Source of the DNA: a bacterium
GTDB lineage: Bacteria > Cyanobacteriota > Vampirovibrionia > Gastranaerophilales > Gastranaerophilaceae
DNA: 64,000 nt
NCBI GenBank assembly: GCA_014803505.1
Contig: JAAVBM010000014.1
Coordinates: 1-64,000 of the forward strand
Direction of reading: 5' to 3'
The notes beneath the pieces are model-generated. The model saw only the letters and a list, made by a program, of their open reading frames with translations, was not told the DNA's origin and made no database searches. This document shows, in pieces, positions 30,012 to 39,780 of this stretch; position 1 is the first letter of the stretch, and each line of letters opens with the position of its first letter. A program made the position numbers and the translations under genes.

Positions 30012-31229
30012 ATGACAGTTTATAATTATACAGCGATTAAAGAAGGAACAAATGAGCTTGTAAAAGGTAAAGTTGAAGCTGATGATTTGCGTGAGGCGCG
30101 TGCAGCGGTTAGGCAGTTAGGTTTTACACCTACAAATATTACAGAAGAACAAGCTGTTAAAAAAGAAGATAAGAAAAAGCCTACAGGTAAGATGCCAAAG
30201 TTAGGTTTGGCAGAACAGATTGATTTTACATCAACTCTTCAAATTCTTGCTGCCGCAGGTATTCCTATTATCGAATCTTTATTGTTCATTGAGAATGACG
30301 CTGCAAAATTAAAGATTAGACAAGTTGCTACAGAATTAAGACGTCAAATTATGAACGGTGGTACTTTTGCAGGTACTGTTGCAAAATACCCTGAACAATT
30401 TGGGCAAGTTTACATCGGTTTGGTTAGAGCCGGTGAAGATTCAGGGGAATTGGAAAAAACTTTGGATCGTTTGTTAGAATTACTTAATAAACAGGCTGCA
30501 ATTAAATCAAAAGTTATCGGTACATTGATGTATCCGGTATTTGTAATCTTGTTGGCTGTGTTTATCGTAATCGTCATGTTAGTATTCGTATTCCCAGTAT
30601 TTAAAGAAATGTTCGATTCTATGGGGATGCAATTACCTTGGATTACAAGAGTCTTAATGGAAATGGGTTTATTCCTTAAGAAAAATTGGTATAGTATTCC
30701 AATTGCATTTGCATTAATTGGTGCTTTTATCAACTTCTTGTTCCGTTGGAAACCTAGTAAATGGAAGATTGATGAATTTTCATTAAAACTTCCGGTTTTA
30801 ACAGACTTAATTCAATATTCAAATTTTGCTAACTTTATTGCAGTTATGCAAGTTGCATATGACGCAGGTGTTCCTATTCTTGAATGTTTATATTTGTCAA
30901 ATATGACATTGACTAACCATACTTTGGAAACAAGAGTAGAAGAAGCTACATTAAGAGTACAACAAGGTCAACACCTTTCTGCAGCATTAAGAGCTACAAG
31001 AACTATGCCTAAGATGATTCTGTTTATGATTGCAACAGGTGAACAATCAGGTCGTTTGGGTGATATGCTTGGACAAGCTACAAACTATATTGATAAACAA
31101 TTAGATACTATTATTGATATTATGACAAAAATGATTGAGCCGATCATGTTGATTGTAATTGGTTCTATCGTACTTGTATTGGCAGCAGCACTTTACTTAC
31201 CGTTGTTCGCATCTTACATGGGTATGTAA
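30012..31229 (+). CDS. GspF/PilC inner membrane platform protein
   Basis: Two T2SSF domains, LPVLTDLIQYSNFANFIAVMQVAYDAGVPILECL. Confidence 0.94.
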   Translation: MTVYNYTAIKEGTNELVKGKVEADDLREARAAVRQLGFTPTNITEEQAVKKEDKKKPTGKMPKLGLAEQIDFTSTLQILAAAGIPIIESLLFIENDAAKLKIRQVATELRRQIMNGGTFAGTVAKYPEQFGQVYIGLVRAGEDSGELEKTLDRLLELLNKQAAIKSKVIGTLMYPVFVILLAVFIVIVMLVFVFPVFKEMFDSMGMQLPWITRVLMEMGLFLKKNWYSIPIAFALIGAFINFLFRWKPSKWKIDEFSLKLPVLTDLIQYSNFANFIAVMQVAYDAGVPILECLYLSNMTLTNHTLETRVEEATLRVQQGQHLSAALRATRTMPKMILFMIATGEQSGRLGDMLGQATNYIDKQLDTIIDIMTKMIEPIMLIVIGSIVLVLAAALYLPLFASYMGM

Positions 31230-31250
31230 TATCAAAAATAAATTTTTAAC

Positions 31251-31280
31251 AAAAGACTCCGTATGTACGGGGTCTTTTGT
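31251..31280. terminator. Hairpin terminator ending the pilus/secretion operon
   Basis: aaaagactccgta-tg-tacggggtctttt. Confidence 0.85.
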
Positions 31281-31298
31281 TTATGTAATAATACTTTT

Positions 31299-32108
31299 AT
31301 GAAAAAGAATATTATTATTACGGGATCAACATCAGGTATTGGTAAAGAGTTAGTTAGAATATTTGCAAAAGATGGTTCTTATCACGTTTTTGCAGGATAC
31401 AGAAATAAGGATTTAATAGAGCGTATCGATAATGTAGAATATTTTTATATTGATATGAAAATATCCGATTCTATAAAAGAGGCAGCTAACTTTATTAAAT
31501 CTAATACTGATAAAATTGATATTTTAATAAATGTAGCGGGTTGTGTTGTCGCAGGTCCGATTGAGAAAATTCCTACAGACAAATTAAGAGAACAGTTTGA
31601 AGTGAATACATTTTCTCATATTGAGTTTACTCAGAACCTTGTAGAGGTCTTAGAAAATGGTAGAATTATTAATATAAGTTCTATGGCAAGTTTTGGGCAT
31701 TTTCCGTTTATTAGTCCTTATTGTGCATCGAAAAGAGCGCTTGATATTTTCTTTAATGCTTTTGCTCTTGAAAATTATAAAAATATTAAAGTTATTTCTG
31801 TAAAACCAGGTGTTATAGCAACTCCGATTTGGAAAAAATCAGTGGAAACTAACGAAAAATTATTGAATGATTGTGCTGATTATGAAAAAGAAATGTGTTT
31901 TATGAAGAAAAATGCACTTTCAAATACCGATAAAGGATTGGATGTTTTAAAAGCCGCAAAGATGATTAAGTTGATTTCAGAAAAGAAAAATCCTAAAGCT
32001 TCATATACACTTGGAAAAGATGCAGCTTTTGCAAGAATATTGTCATTATTTTCTCAAGACGTAATAAATAAGCTTGTTTCTATCGGTTTAAAAAGTCGTA
32101 TAAAATAG
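31299..32108 (+). CDS. Short-chain dehydrogenase/reductase
   Basis: IIITGSTSGIGKELVR, NVAG, SSMASFGHFPFISPYCASKRAL. Confidence 0.92.
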   Translation: MKKNIIITGSTSGIGKELVRIFAKDGSYHVFAGYRNKDLIERIDNVEYFYIDMKISDSIKEAANFIKSNTDKIDILINVAGCVVAGPIEKIPTDKLREQFEVNTFSHIEFTQNLVEVLENGRIINISSMASFGHFPFISPYCASKRALDIFFNAFALENYKNIKVISVKPGVIATPIWKKSVETNEKLLNDCADYEKEMCFMKKNALSNTDKGLDVLKAAKMIKLISEKKNPKASYTLGKDAAFARILSLFSQDVINKLVSIGLKSRIK

Positions 32109-32153
32109 TTATTTCTTGTACATTTTTAGCATTTGGGATATAATATCATTGCT

Positions 32154-33926
32154 ATGGAAGATAAAGATATTGATAAAATTTACGAGCTAATAGACTCGTC
32201 TGAATACGAAGAGGCAAAAATTTTAATTACTGAAGTTTTGGATAAAGATTCTGCAGATATAGATGCACAAAGGCTTATGGCGTTGTGTCACGTGAATCTT
32301 GAAGATTATGACAGTGCAAGAAAAATTTTGGAAGACGTAATTAAGTATCGTCAAGATGACGCATTATGTTGGTATTATCTTGGCTGTTGTTATGATAATT
32401 TGGAGGACTTTATACCTGCAAAGCATGCTTATCATAAAGTTTTGGAATTACGACCAGAATATATTGATGCTTATAAAAGCTTAGCGATTGTTTATATTAA
32501 AACCGAAGATTTGGATAAAGCTGTAGAAATTGGTAAAAAAGGTTTGGAATATAGTACTGAAGATGATTATGCATTGTATTATATTCTGGGTACTGCGTGT
32601 ATGGCAGCGAAAGACTTTGACAATAGCGTATATTATATAGAAAAAGCTATTGAGTTGAATCCTGAAAATGTCCAATTATATAATAATTTGGGAACTTCTT
32701 ATATGACGATTGGTGAGTTGGATAAAGCTTTTGAAACTTACCAAAAAGCCTCCGAAATGTGTCCTACAGATTCTTTGACTTATTTTAATATGGCATCGAT
32801 TTTGCAAGTTCAGGATAAGCATCAAGAAGCCTGTATATATTTTGCAAAAGCTTCAGAATTAGAGCCTTCAGAAGATACGTATATTGTTGCTTGGGCATTG
32901 TCTGAAGTTAAAGCTGGACAGTTCAAAGAAGCTATTGAGCATTATAAATATTTGGCATCGTCATATCCGCAAAAATCAAATTATAAGTACAATTTGGCTT
33001 GTTGTTATCAGGTTATTGGTGAATATGAAATTGCTATTTCATTGTTGAAACAGTTGGTTGTATTGAATCCAAAAGCTGTAAATATTTTGAAAAAATTGGC
33101 AAGTGTTTACATGATTACAGGTCAGTATGCCAATGCTAAAGAAATTTATGAGCGAATAGTTAAACAAGGAACAACGTCTTATCAAACGTATTATGAATTG
33201 TCGCTATTGTGTGTGAAAACAGGCGATATTGATAAAGCTGAAGAAATTTTGAAAAAAGTTTGTAAACTTAATCCTGAATTTGCGATTGCGCATAAGGATT
33301 TGGGCGTAATATATTTGAACAAACGTCTTTTTGACTATGCAAAAGATGAGTTTGAACAGGCTTATAAATATGCTCCTGAAGATTACAGTATTGTGTTGGA
33401 ATATGCAAATTATTTGCATTCTACTTCAAATTTTGAAGCTGCTGATGAATTCTATCAAAAAGCAATTTCAATTGATCCGGAATCTCCAAGCGGGTTAGCT
33501 TTTAGCGCATTAAATAAAACTCATTTAAAACAAATTGATGAAGCTATAACACAGATTAAAAAAGCCATGGAACGTTGCAGTGATTCTGCATTCTTGCTGT
33601 TTATAGCCGGAAGAATTTATTATTTGGCAAAGGATTTTGAAACTGCAAAAATGTACTTAGTTAAGGCTTTTGAACTAGAGAGAATGCCTGATGTTCAGAA
33701 TTTATTAGGACTGTGTTATTTTGAGTTAGGTAGTTTCGGGCAAGCTAAGTCTATCTTTAAGAACATGCTGGAAAAAGTGCCAATGAATGTTAATGTGTTG
33801 CTTAACCTTGCTAAATGTTGTGAATCTCTTGGCGAAACTGATGAAGCATTAAAGTATGCCGAGCAGATAGTTGAGACATTCCCAGAATGTGAGGATGCTC
33901 AAGAATTGATTCGCAAATTATCTTAA
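32154..33926 (+). CDS. TPR-repeat protein (cytoplasmic)
   Basis: About 15 TPR units, no signal peptide; start ATG at 32154. Confidence 0.88.
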   Translation: MEDKDIDKIYELIDSSEYEEAKILITEVLDKDSADIDAQRLMALCHVNLEDYDSARKILEDVIKYRQDDALCWYYLGCCYDNLEDFIPAKHAYHKVLELRPEYIDAYKSLAIVYIKTEDLDKAVEIGKKGLEYSTEDDYALYYILGTACMAAKDFDNSVYYIEKAIELNPENVQLYNNLGTSYMTIGELDKAFETYQKASEMCPTDSLTYFNMASILQVQDKHQEACIYFAKASELEPSEDTYIVAWALSEVKAGQFKEAIEHYKYLASSYPQKSNYKYNLACCYQVIGEYEIAISLLKQLVVLNPKAVNILKKLASVYMITGQYANAKEIYERIVKQGTTSYQTYYELSLLCVKTGDIDKAEEILKKVCKLNPEFAIAHKDLGVIYLNKRLFDYAKDEFEQAYKYAPEDYSIVLEYANYLHSTSNFEAADEFYQKAISIDPESPSGLAFSALNKTHLKQIDEAITQIKKAMERCSDSAFLLFIAGRIYYLAKDFETAKMYLVKAFELERMPDVQNLLGLCYFELGSFGQAKSIFKNMLEKVPMNVNVLLNLAKCCESLGETDEALKYAEQIVETFPECEDAQELIRKLS

Positions 33927-33989
33927 TTTACTATTGCAAAAAAATCTTCTCTGGGATGTTAAATATCTTCACAAATTAAATATATGTCT

Positions 33990-34036
33990 AAAAAACACTT
34001 GTACAGACTTTTTCAGGTTTCCGCAAGTGTTTTTTA
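33990..34036. terminator. Hairpin terminator
   Basis: aaaaaacacttg...caagtgttttttaatt. Confidence 0.75.
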
Positions 34037-34354
34037 ATTATATTTAACAAAAATAATGTAAATTTTTTGACGAATTTTAAAAATTACCAAAAGGTTTCAG
34101 TATTGCTAATTTGTGGGTTTTACAAAAAAATAATTGTAAAAACTTTGGCATGCTTAAGGTAAAACATTAGTCAAATATTAAAATTTAGTCTATGATAGAT
34201 ATACAAATCGGGAACGAGATTAGAAAAAATAAGAAGAACATAGTGTTAACTTTTTACTTTTAATTATATCAACCCATTGAACGATTATATTCTATTCAAA
34301 TATAAGATATCATTATAGTAAGAAGTGGAAGAAGTGTATTTTGGAGGTAGTTGA

Positions 34355-34888
34355 GTGTTAGAACATGGATACATACAAATCTATACAGGAGATGGCAAAG
34401 GAAAAACCACAGCATCGTTAGGTTTGGCACTTAGAGCACTTGGACATGGTTGGAAAGTTTTAATAATCCAATTTACAAAAGGTGATGGTGCAACTACTTA
34501 TGGAGAAATCACTTCATCTTCAAAATTTTTACCAAATTTAGACGTAGTTCAATTTGGAATGGATAGAGTTTGTTATTCTCACAATGTATGCTTAGATGAC
34601 TATAAAGAAGCAAAAAAAGGATGGGAATTTGCTAAAAACGCAATAAATTCAGGAGAATATCAATTGATAATTCTTGATGAAATCAACATTTGTACCTCAA
34701 TGAATATGATTAAGGTGAGCGAAATTAAAGATACATTGTTGCATAAGCCAGAAAATCTTGAAATTGTGTTGACAGGAAGATACGCGCACCCAGAATTAGT
34801 TGCGTTAGCTCATCTTGTAACAGAAATGAAACCAATTAAACATTACTTTGATACCGGCGTAATGGCTAGACAAGGTATCGAGTACTAA
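34355..34888 (+). CDS. cobO: Cob(I)yrinic acid a,c-diamide adenosyltransferase (CobO/BtuR type)
   Basis: IYTGDGKGKTTASLGLALRALGHGWKVLIIQFTKG, ILDEIN, LTGRYAHPELVALAHLVTEMKPIKHYFDTGVMARQGIEY. Confidence 0.93.
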   Translation: MLEHGYIQIYTGDGKGKTTASLGLALRALGHGWKVLIIQFTKGDGATTYGEITSSSKFLPNLDVVQFGMDRVCYSHNVCLDDYKEAKKGWEFAKNAINSGEYQLIILDEINICTSMNMIKVSEIKDTLLHKPENLEIVLTGRYAHPELVALAHLVTEMKPIKHYFDTGVMARQGIEY

Positions 34889-34939
34889 ATTTAGTTTATA
34901 TAGTTTTAGGTTAATGTGAATCCTTTTTTGTTTCAGAAA

Positions 34940-34978
34940 TGAAATAAACGGGTATGTTTTGGCATACCTGTTTTTTTT
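34940..34978. terminator. Hairpin terminator after cobO
   Basis: aacgggtatg-ttttgg-catacctgtttttttt. Confidence 0.75.
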
Positions 34979-35109
34979 ATGGTTATTCTCCATTAAATGA
35001 GCAATATTTTAATTTCGAATGTGTATGTATTTATTCAGTGCGAAAATTCATAATTTTTATGCTACAATTGGATTGCGAGATTTGTAAATTAATAGAAGGA
35101 TTGAAAACG

Positions 35110-36612
35110 ATGACTCAACAAGAAAAAAATCAAGAATCAACATCCTCTCAAAATCAAATTCGTCAAGTGCGAATTCAAAAAATGGATAACTTGAGAGAAA
35201 GAGGTTTAAACCCATATCCGTATGGTTATGATAAAGATATTATGGCTCAAGATTTACAGGATAAGTATAAAGATCTTCCTGCTGGTGAAGAAATCGAAGA
35301 CAGTTACCACGTTGCAGGTCGTGTAATGGCTAACCGTAACACTGGTATGTTTATCGATCTTGTTGATGCTTCCGGCAAAATTCAAATTTTCTCACATAAA
35401 GAAAATTTATCTGAAGAAGATTTAAAAACTCTAAAAACTATTGATATCGGTGATATCGTAGGTTTCTATGGTTCTGTTAGAAGAACTCCTCGTGGTGAAT
35501 TGACTATTAAAGCAACATCTTTGGAAATTTTGTCTAAATCATTACTTCCATTGCCTGAAAAATTCCACGGTCTTACTGACGTTGAAACAAAATATCGTCA
35601 AAGATATGTTGATATGATTGTTAATGAAGATGTTAAAAAGACCTTCCAAAAAAGAAGTTTAATTATTCAAAAAGTTAGAGAATATTTGATTGGTAAAGGG
35701 TTTATGGAAGTTGAAACTCCAATGCTTCACCCACAAGCCGGCGGTGCAAATGCAAGACCGTTTATCACTCACCACAATACATTAGATATGGATATGTTCT
35801 TGAGAATTGCTCCTGAATTATATTTGAAGCGCTTGATGGTTGGCGGTGTTAGTGAAAAAATATTTGAAATTAACAGAAGTTTCAGAAACGAAGGTATTGA
35901 TACTCGCCACAATCCTGAATTTACTATGATGGAATTGTATCAAGCTTATGTTGATTATAATGACATGATGGAATTAACAGAAAATCTTGTTGCTTATGTA
36001 GCTCAAGAAGTTCTTGGAACAACTAAGATTCAATATGGCGAAAATGAAATCGATTTAACTCCTCCTTGGGATAGAAAAACTATGCTTGGAGCAGTTGAAG
36101 AAGCTACAGGAATTGATTTTGGTAAAATTGAAACTGTTGAAGAGGCAAAAGAAAAAGCTAAATCTGTTCATGTTGATGCTGATGATTGCGATAACTGGGG
36201 ACAGGTTGTTGAAAGAGTATTTGAAGAAAAAATTGAAGGTTCTTTGATTCAACCTATTCACATTTATGATTATCCTAGAGATATATCTCCACTTGCAAAA
36301 GTTCATAGAGATAATCCTAGATTGACTGAACGTTTTGAAACTCGCGTTAACGGATGGGAAATTTCTAACGCATTCTCAGAATTAACAGATCCAATTGACC
36401 AAAGAGCAAGATTTGAAGCTCAAATGGAAGCAAAAGCTGCAGGTGATGAGGAAGCTATGCCTATTGATGAAGACTATATCTGCGCTTTAGAACACGGTGT
36501 ACCTCCAATGGGCGGTTTAGGATTGGGTATTGATAGATTGATTATGTTATTAACTAACTCTCCTTCTATCCGTGATGTTATTGCTTTCCCAACTTTAAAA
36601 AAGAAAGACTAA
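35110..36612 (+). CDS. lysS: Lysyl-tRNA synthetase (class II)
   Basis: FMEVETPMLHPQAGGANARPFITHHN, FRNEGIDTRHNPEFTMMELYQAY, GLGLGIDRLIMLLTNSPSIRDVIAFP; start moved to ATG 35110. Confidence 0.95.
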   Translation: MTQQEKNQESTSSQNQIRQVRIQKMDNLRERGLNPYPYGYDKDIMAQDLQDKYKDLPAGEEIEDSYHVAGRVMANRNTGMFIDLVDASGKIQIFSHKENLSEEDLKTLKTIDIGDIVGFYGSVRRTPRGELTIKATSLEILSKSLLPLPEKFHGLTDVETKYRQRYVDMIVNEDVKKTFQKRSLIIQKVREYLIGKGFMEVETPMLHPQAGGANARPFITHHNTLDMDMFLRIAPELYLKRLMVGGVSEKIFEINRSFRNEGIDTRHNPEFTMMELYQAYVDYNDMMELTENLVAYVAQEVLGTTKIQYGENEIDLTPPWDRKTMLGAVEEATGIDFGKIETVEEAKEKAKSVHVDADDCDNWGQVVERVFEEKIEGSLIQPIHIYDYPRDISPLAKVHRDNPRLTERFETRVNGWEISNAFSELTDPIDQRARFEAQMEAKAAGDEEAMPIDEDYICALEHGVPPMGGLGLGIDRLIMLLTNSPSIRDVIAFPTLKKKD

Positions 36613-36625
36613 TTTTTGATTGATA

Positions 36626-36667
36626 TAAGACGGCGGAACTGAAATATTTCAGTTCCGCCGTCTTATT
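36626..36667. terminator. Strong hairpin terminator after lysS
   Basis: taagacggcggaactgaaa-tatttcagttccgccgtctta. Confidence 0.92.
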
Positions 36668-36669
36668 GG

Positions 36670-36803
36670 TTATTTCAGGGTGACCATACCTTATATAGTC
36701 ATTCTGAGCCAGACTCAAAATCTCTCAGTTGTAAAGACCCTGAATCAAGTTCAGGGTGACCGGACCTATATTGTCATTCCGGACTCGATCCGGAATCTCT
36801 CCA
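36670..36803. repeat. Cluster of palindromic intergenic repeat units
   Basis: ttcagggtgacc...gtcattctgagccagactcaaaatctc...gaccctgaatcaagttcagggtgac...gtcattccggactcgatccggaatctc. Confidence 0.85.
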
Positions 36804-36885
36804 TAGTTATATTTGAAAATTTTACTATTGAGGAAATTTAAATCATATGGTATAATAGTTATATACTATTAAATGGGAAAGATTT

Positions 36886-37524
36886 ATGAGCAAAAAGAGT
36901 TTAGCGTTTACATTATCAGAAGTTTTATTAACGATGACGGTTGTTGGGGTTGTAGCAGCTATGACTATTCCGACTTTGCATTATCAAAAGGTAAGAAAAG
37001 AATATACCGCAAAGTTGAAAAATTTCTATAGTCATATGGAAAATGCTATTCTTGATATGCAGGCTGAAAAAGGCTCTTTTAAAGATTTGAGAGAACCTGG
37101 AAGTTATCATGATAGTTATCTATGGTATTTAGAAAATATAGATCCATATTATGGTCATGCCTTTGTGAAGGATAATGGTGATAGTTCAAATAACAAAGTT
37201 TATTTAAAAGATGGTTCTATGATTACCCAATTCTATCCTGGTCGTTGTATGTATATTGATTATGATATCAATGGTGATAAAGGTCCAAATGCTATGGGTA
37301 GAGATAGATTTAGATTTTTATTCTGTTTTACTGATGCTTCACGAACCAGTTGGTTTGGTAATAAAGAGTTTTTCTTTGGACCTTATTGTGGTCCATCGAT
37401 GTCTGCAGCTGGGACTTCAAGACAAGCTTTGATTAACCAGTGCAAATCAAGTAAAATGTACTGTACTTGCTTATTGCAAAATGACCAATGGGAATTTAAA
37501 GACGATTATCCGCTACCATTCTAA
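36886..37524 (+). CDS. Type II secretion/type IV pilus pseudopilin-like protein
   Basis: SKKSLA|FTLSEVLLTMTVVGVVAAMTIPTL class III signal; DINGDKGPNAMGRDRFRFLF. Confidence 0.85.
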   Translation: MSKKSLAFTLSEVLLTMTVVGVVAAMTIPTLHYQKVRKEYTAKLKNFYSHMENAILDMQAEKGSFKDLREPGSYHDSYLWYLENIDPYYGHAFVKDNGDSSNNKVYLKDGSMITQFYPGRCMYIDYDINGDKGPNAMGRDRFRFLFCFTDASRTSWFGNKEFFFGPYCGPSMSAAGTSRQALINQCKSSKMYCTCLLQNDQWEFKDDYPLPF

Positions 37525-37597
37525 TTGTTGATTTTATTTTGTATAATGTTTCTTTTTACATTTGTTATATAATGAATGTAAAAGGAGGAGCTTTATT

Positions 37598-38518
37598 GTG
37601 AAAATTGCGAATGATTTAACTCAACTTATCGGAAAAACTCCGATGGTTAGACTTAATAAATTAAATGATGGTTTGGCGGATGTTGTTGTGAAGTTGGAGT
37701 ATTTTAATCCTGCCAATTCAGTCAAGGATAGAGCTGCACTCCAAATGCTTGTTGATGCGGAACAAGCCGGTAAAATAAATTCTGATACTATTATTATTGA
37801 GCCGACAAGCGGTAATACAGGTATTGGTTTAGCTATGATTTGTGCTATTAGAGGATATAAAATTATTCTTACAATGCCTGAAACTATGAGTATGGAAAGA
37901 AGAATGCTATTAAAAGCATACGGCGCAGAACTTGTTTTAACTGAAGGAAAACTTGGGATGAAAGGTGCTGTTGATAAAGCTTTGGAATTACATAATGAAT
38001 ATAAGAATTCATTTATACCTTCCCAATTTGACAATTCTTCAAATCCTAAGGCTCATTATTTGACAACATCGGAAGAAATATGGCAAGATACCGATGGTAA
38101 AGTCGATATTGTTGTTGCTGGTGTTGGTACTGGTGGAACAATTTCGGGTATTACAGCAAAGCTTAAAGAAAAAAATCCGAAAATAAAGGCTGTTGCAGTT
38201 GAACCATATTCATCACAAATTCTGGGCGGAGGTCAAGCCGGACCTCATAAAATTCAAGGTATAGGAGCCAATTTTGTGCCTGCGAACTTTAATGCTGAAT
38301 TGATTGATGAAATTCTTCCTGTTAAAAATGAGGATGTAATTCAAACTGCCAGAGCTCTATCTAAAAAAGAAGGGATTTTAGCAGGATTTTCAGGTGGTGC
38401 AAATGTTTGGGCTGCTGTTGAATTGTCCAAGAGAAAAGAAAATGAAGGAAAATTAATTGTTGCGATTTTGCCGGATTGCGGAGAACGTTATTTATCAAGT
38501 GAACTCTATAGTGGTTAA
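37598..38518 (+). CDS. cysK: Cysteine synthase (O-acetylserine sulfhydrylase)
   Basis: [51 protein letters not shown] start at 37598 after aggagg. Confidence 0.95.
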   Translation: MKIANDLTQLIGKTPMVRLNKLNDGLADVVVKLEYFNPANSVKDRAALQMLVDAEQAGKINSDTIIIEPTSGNTGIGLAMICAIRGYKIILTMPETMSMERRMLLKAYGAELVLTEGKLGMKGAVDKALELHNEYKNSFIPSQFDNSSNPKAHYLTTSEEIWQDTDGKVDIVVAGVGTGGTISGITAKLKEKNPKIKAVAVEPYSSQILGGGQAGPHKIQGIGANFVPANFNAELIDEILPVKNEDVIQTARALSKKEGILAGFSGGANVWAAVELSKRKENEGKLIVAILPDCGERYLSSELYSG

Positions 38519-38550
38519 ATTTAACAATTGCTTTATGTTATAATCAATTT

Positions 38551-39141
38551 ATGAATTTATGTGTGTTTCAAGGTACATTCAATCCTATTCACAAGGCTCA
38601 TTTGCGTGTTGCCGATTTTGTTATGCGTAAATATGATTTTGATAAATTCTTGTTTATTCCTGCGTATAACCCTCCTCATAAAGACGTTAATCCTGAATTG
38701 TCGCGCCATCGTATGAATATGGTTAAGCTTGCGGTTGGTAATAATACGAAGTTTGAAGTTTCGGATATTGAATATACTCGTGGAGGTAAATCTTATACGT
38801 ATTTAACAATTTGTGAGTTATATAAGTTGTACGATGTTAGTGGTAAAATTCATTTTTTAATCGGCACAGATGCTTTTCAGCATATTGAATCTTGGTATGA
38901 ATCTGAAAATTTAAAAAAAATAGTTAAATTTATCGTCTTTGTTAGGGAGGACAATTTTGATATTTCAAAGTATGATTATTTGAAAGAAAAAGGTTATGAT
39001 TTTCAATTTGAACCCCTTACTTATGATGATATTTCTTCTACAGAGTTAAGAGAAAGGTGTAAAAATAACCTTGATATTGATAATTATGTGACAAAGGAAG
39101 TAAAGGAATATATTTATAAAAATGGATTATACAAAGATTAG
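38551..39141 (+). CDS. nadD: Nicotinate-nucleotide adenylyltransferase
   Basis: FQGTFNPIHKAHLRVA, IPAYNPPHK, LIGTDAF, ISSTELRERCK. Confidence 0.94.
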   Translation: MNLCVFQGTFNPIHKAHLRVADFVMRKYDFDKFLFIPAYNPPHKDVNPELSRHRMNMVKLAVGNNTKFEVSDIEYTRGGKSYTYLTICELYKLYDVSGKIHFLIGTDAFQHIESWYESENLKKIVKFIVFVREDNFDISKYDYLKEKGYDFQFEPLTYDDISSTELRERCKNNLDIDNYVTKEVKEYIYKNGLYKD

Positions 39142-39715
39142 CTCAAGCGATTTATTAAAATGGTTACAGGAAAATTTATGCGAAGAAAGATATATTCATT
39201 CGCTGGGTACTGCAGAATGCGCAAGAGATTTAGCTGAAAAGTTTGGTGAAAATTCTGAAAAAGCATATGTTGCAGGACTTTTGCATGACTGTGCTAAGTG
39301 TTTTTCTAATGAAAAACTTTTAGAAATTATCGATCAGAATTTGGAAATCGAAGAGGTTGAACGTATGAACCCTAAGACTCTTCACGCTCCTGTTAGTGCA
39401 TATGTTGCAGAACAAGAATTTGGGGTTGATGATGAAGAACTCTTATCCGCAATAAGATGGCATACTTTAGGTAAACTTGATATGACAAACTTTGAAAAAA
39501 TTATTTTTCTCGCAGATAAAGTTGAACCAAGAACAAGATGTAACAAATGTTTAGACGAGATTAGAGCATGTTTGAATGAAACTGATGGTTTGAATAAAGC
39601 TATGTTGAAATGTTATAAAGAAACTATTAAAAGTTTGGTCAATAGAGATTTAAAAATTTGTCCTGTAACCATTGATATTTATAATTATTTGGAAGATTTA
39701 ATAAATGTTAATTAA
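39122..39715 (+). CDS. yqeK: YqeK-like HD-domain hydrolase
   Basis: RYIHSLGTAECARDLAEKFG, GLLHDCAK, HAPVSAYVAEQEFG, RWHTLGKLDM; overlaps nadD. Confidence 0.93.
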   Translation: MDYTKISSSDLLKWLQENLCEERYIHSLGTAECARDLAEKFGENSEKAYVAGLLHDCAKCFSNEKLLEIIDQNLEIEEVERMNPKTLHAPVSAYVAEQEFGVDDEELLSAIRWHTLGKLDMTNFEKIIFLADKVEPRTRCNKCLDEIRACLNETDGLNKAMLKCYKETIKSLVNRDLKICPVTIDIYNYLEDLINVN

Positions 39716-39780
39716 CTTAATATTTTTATATGAATAAATGCTGTTCATGGTACAATTTTTCTAAAAGCGAGAGGGTGTAA

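Noticed and set aside
34037-34354. AT-rich intergenic region before cobO considered as a cobalamin riboswitch
   Set aside because: No B12-box-like conserved sequence could be recognised.
39122-39141. nadD/yqeK overlap considered as programmed frameshift
   Set aside because: Each gene has complete family domains and its own start; a simple short overlap typical of compact operons.
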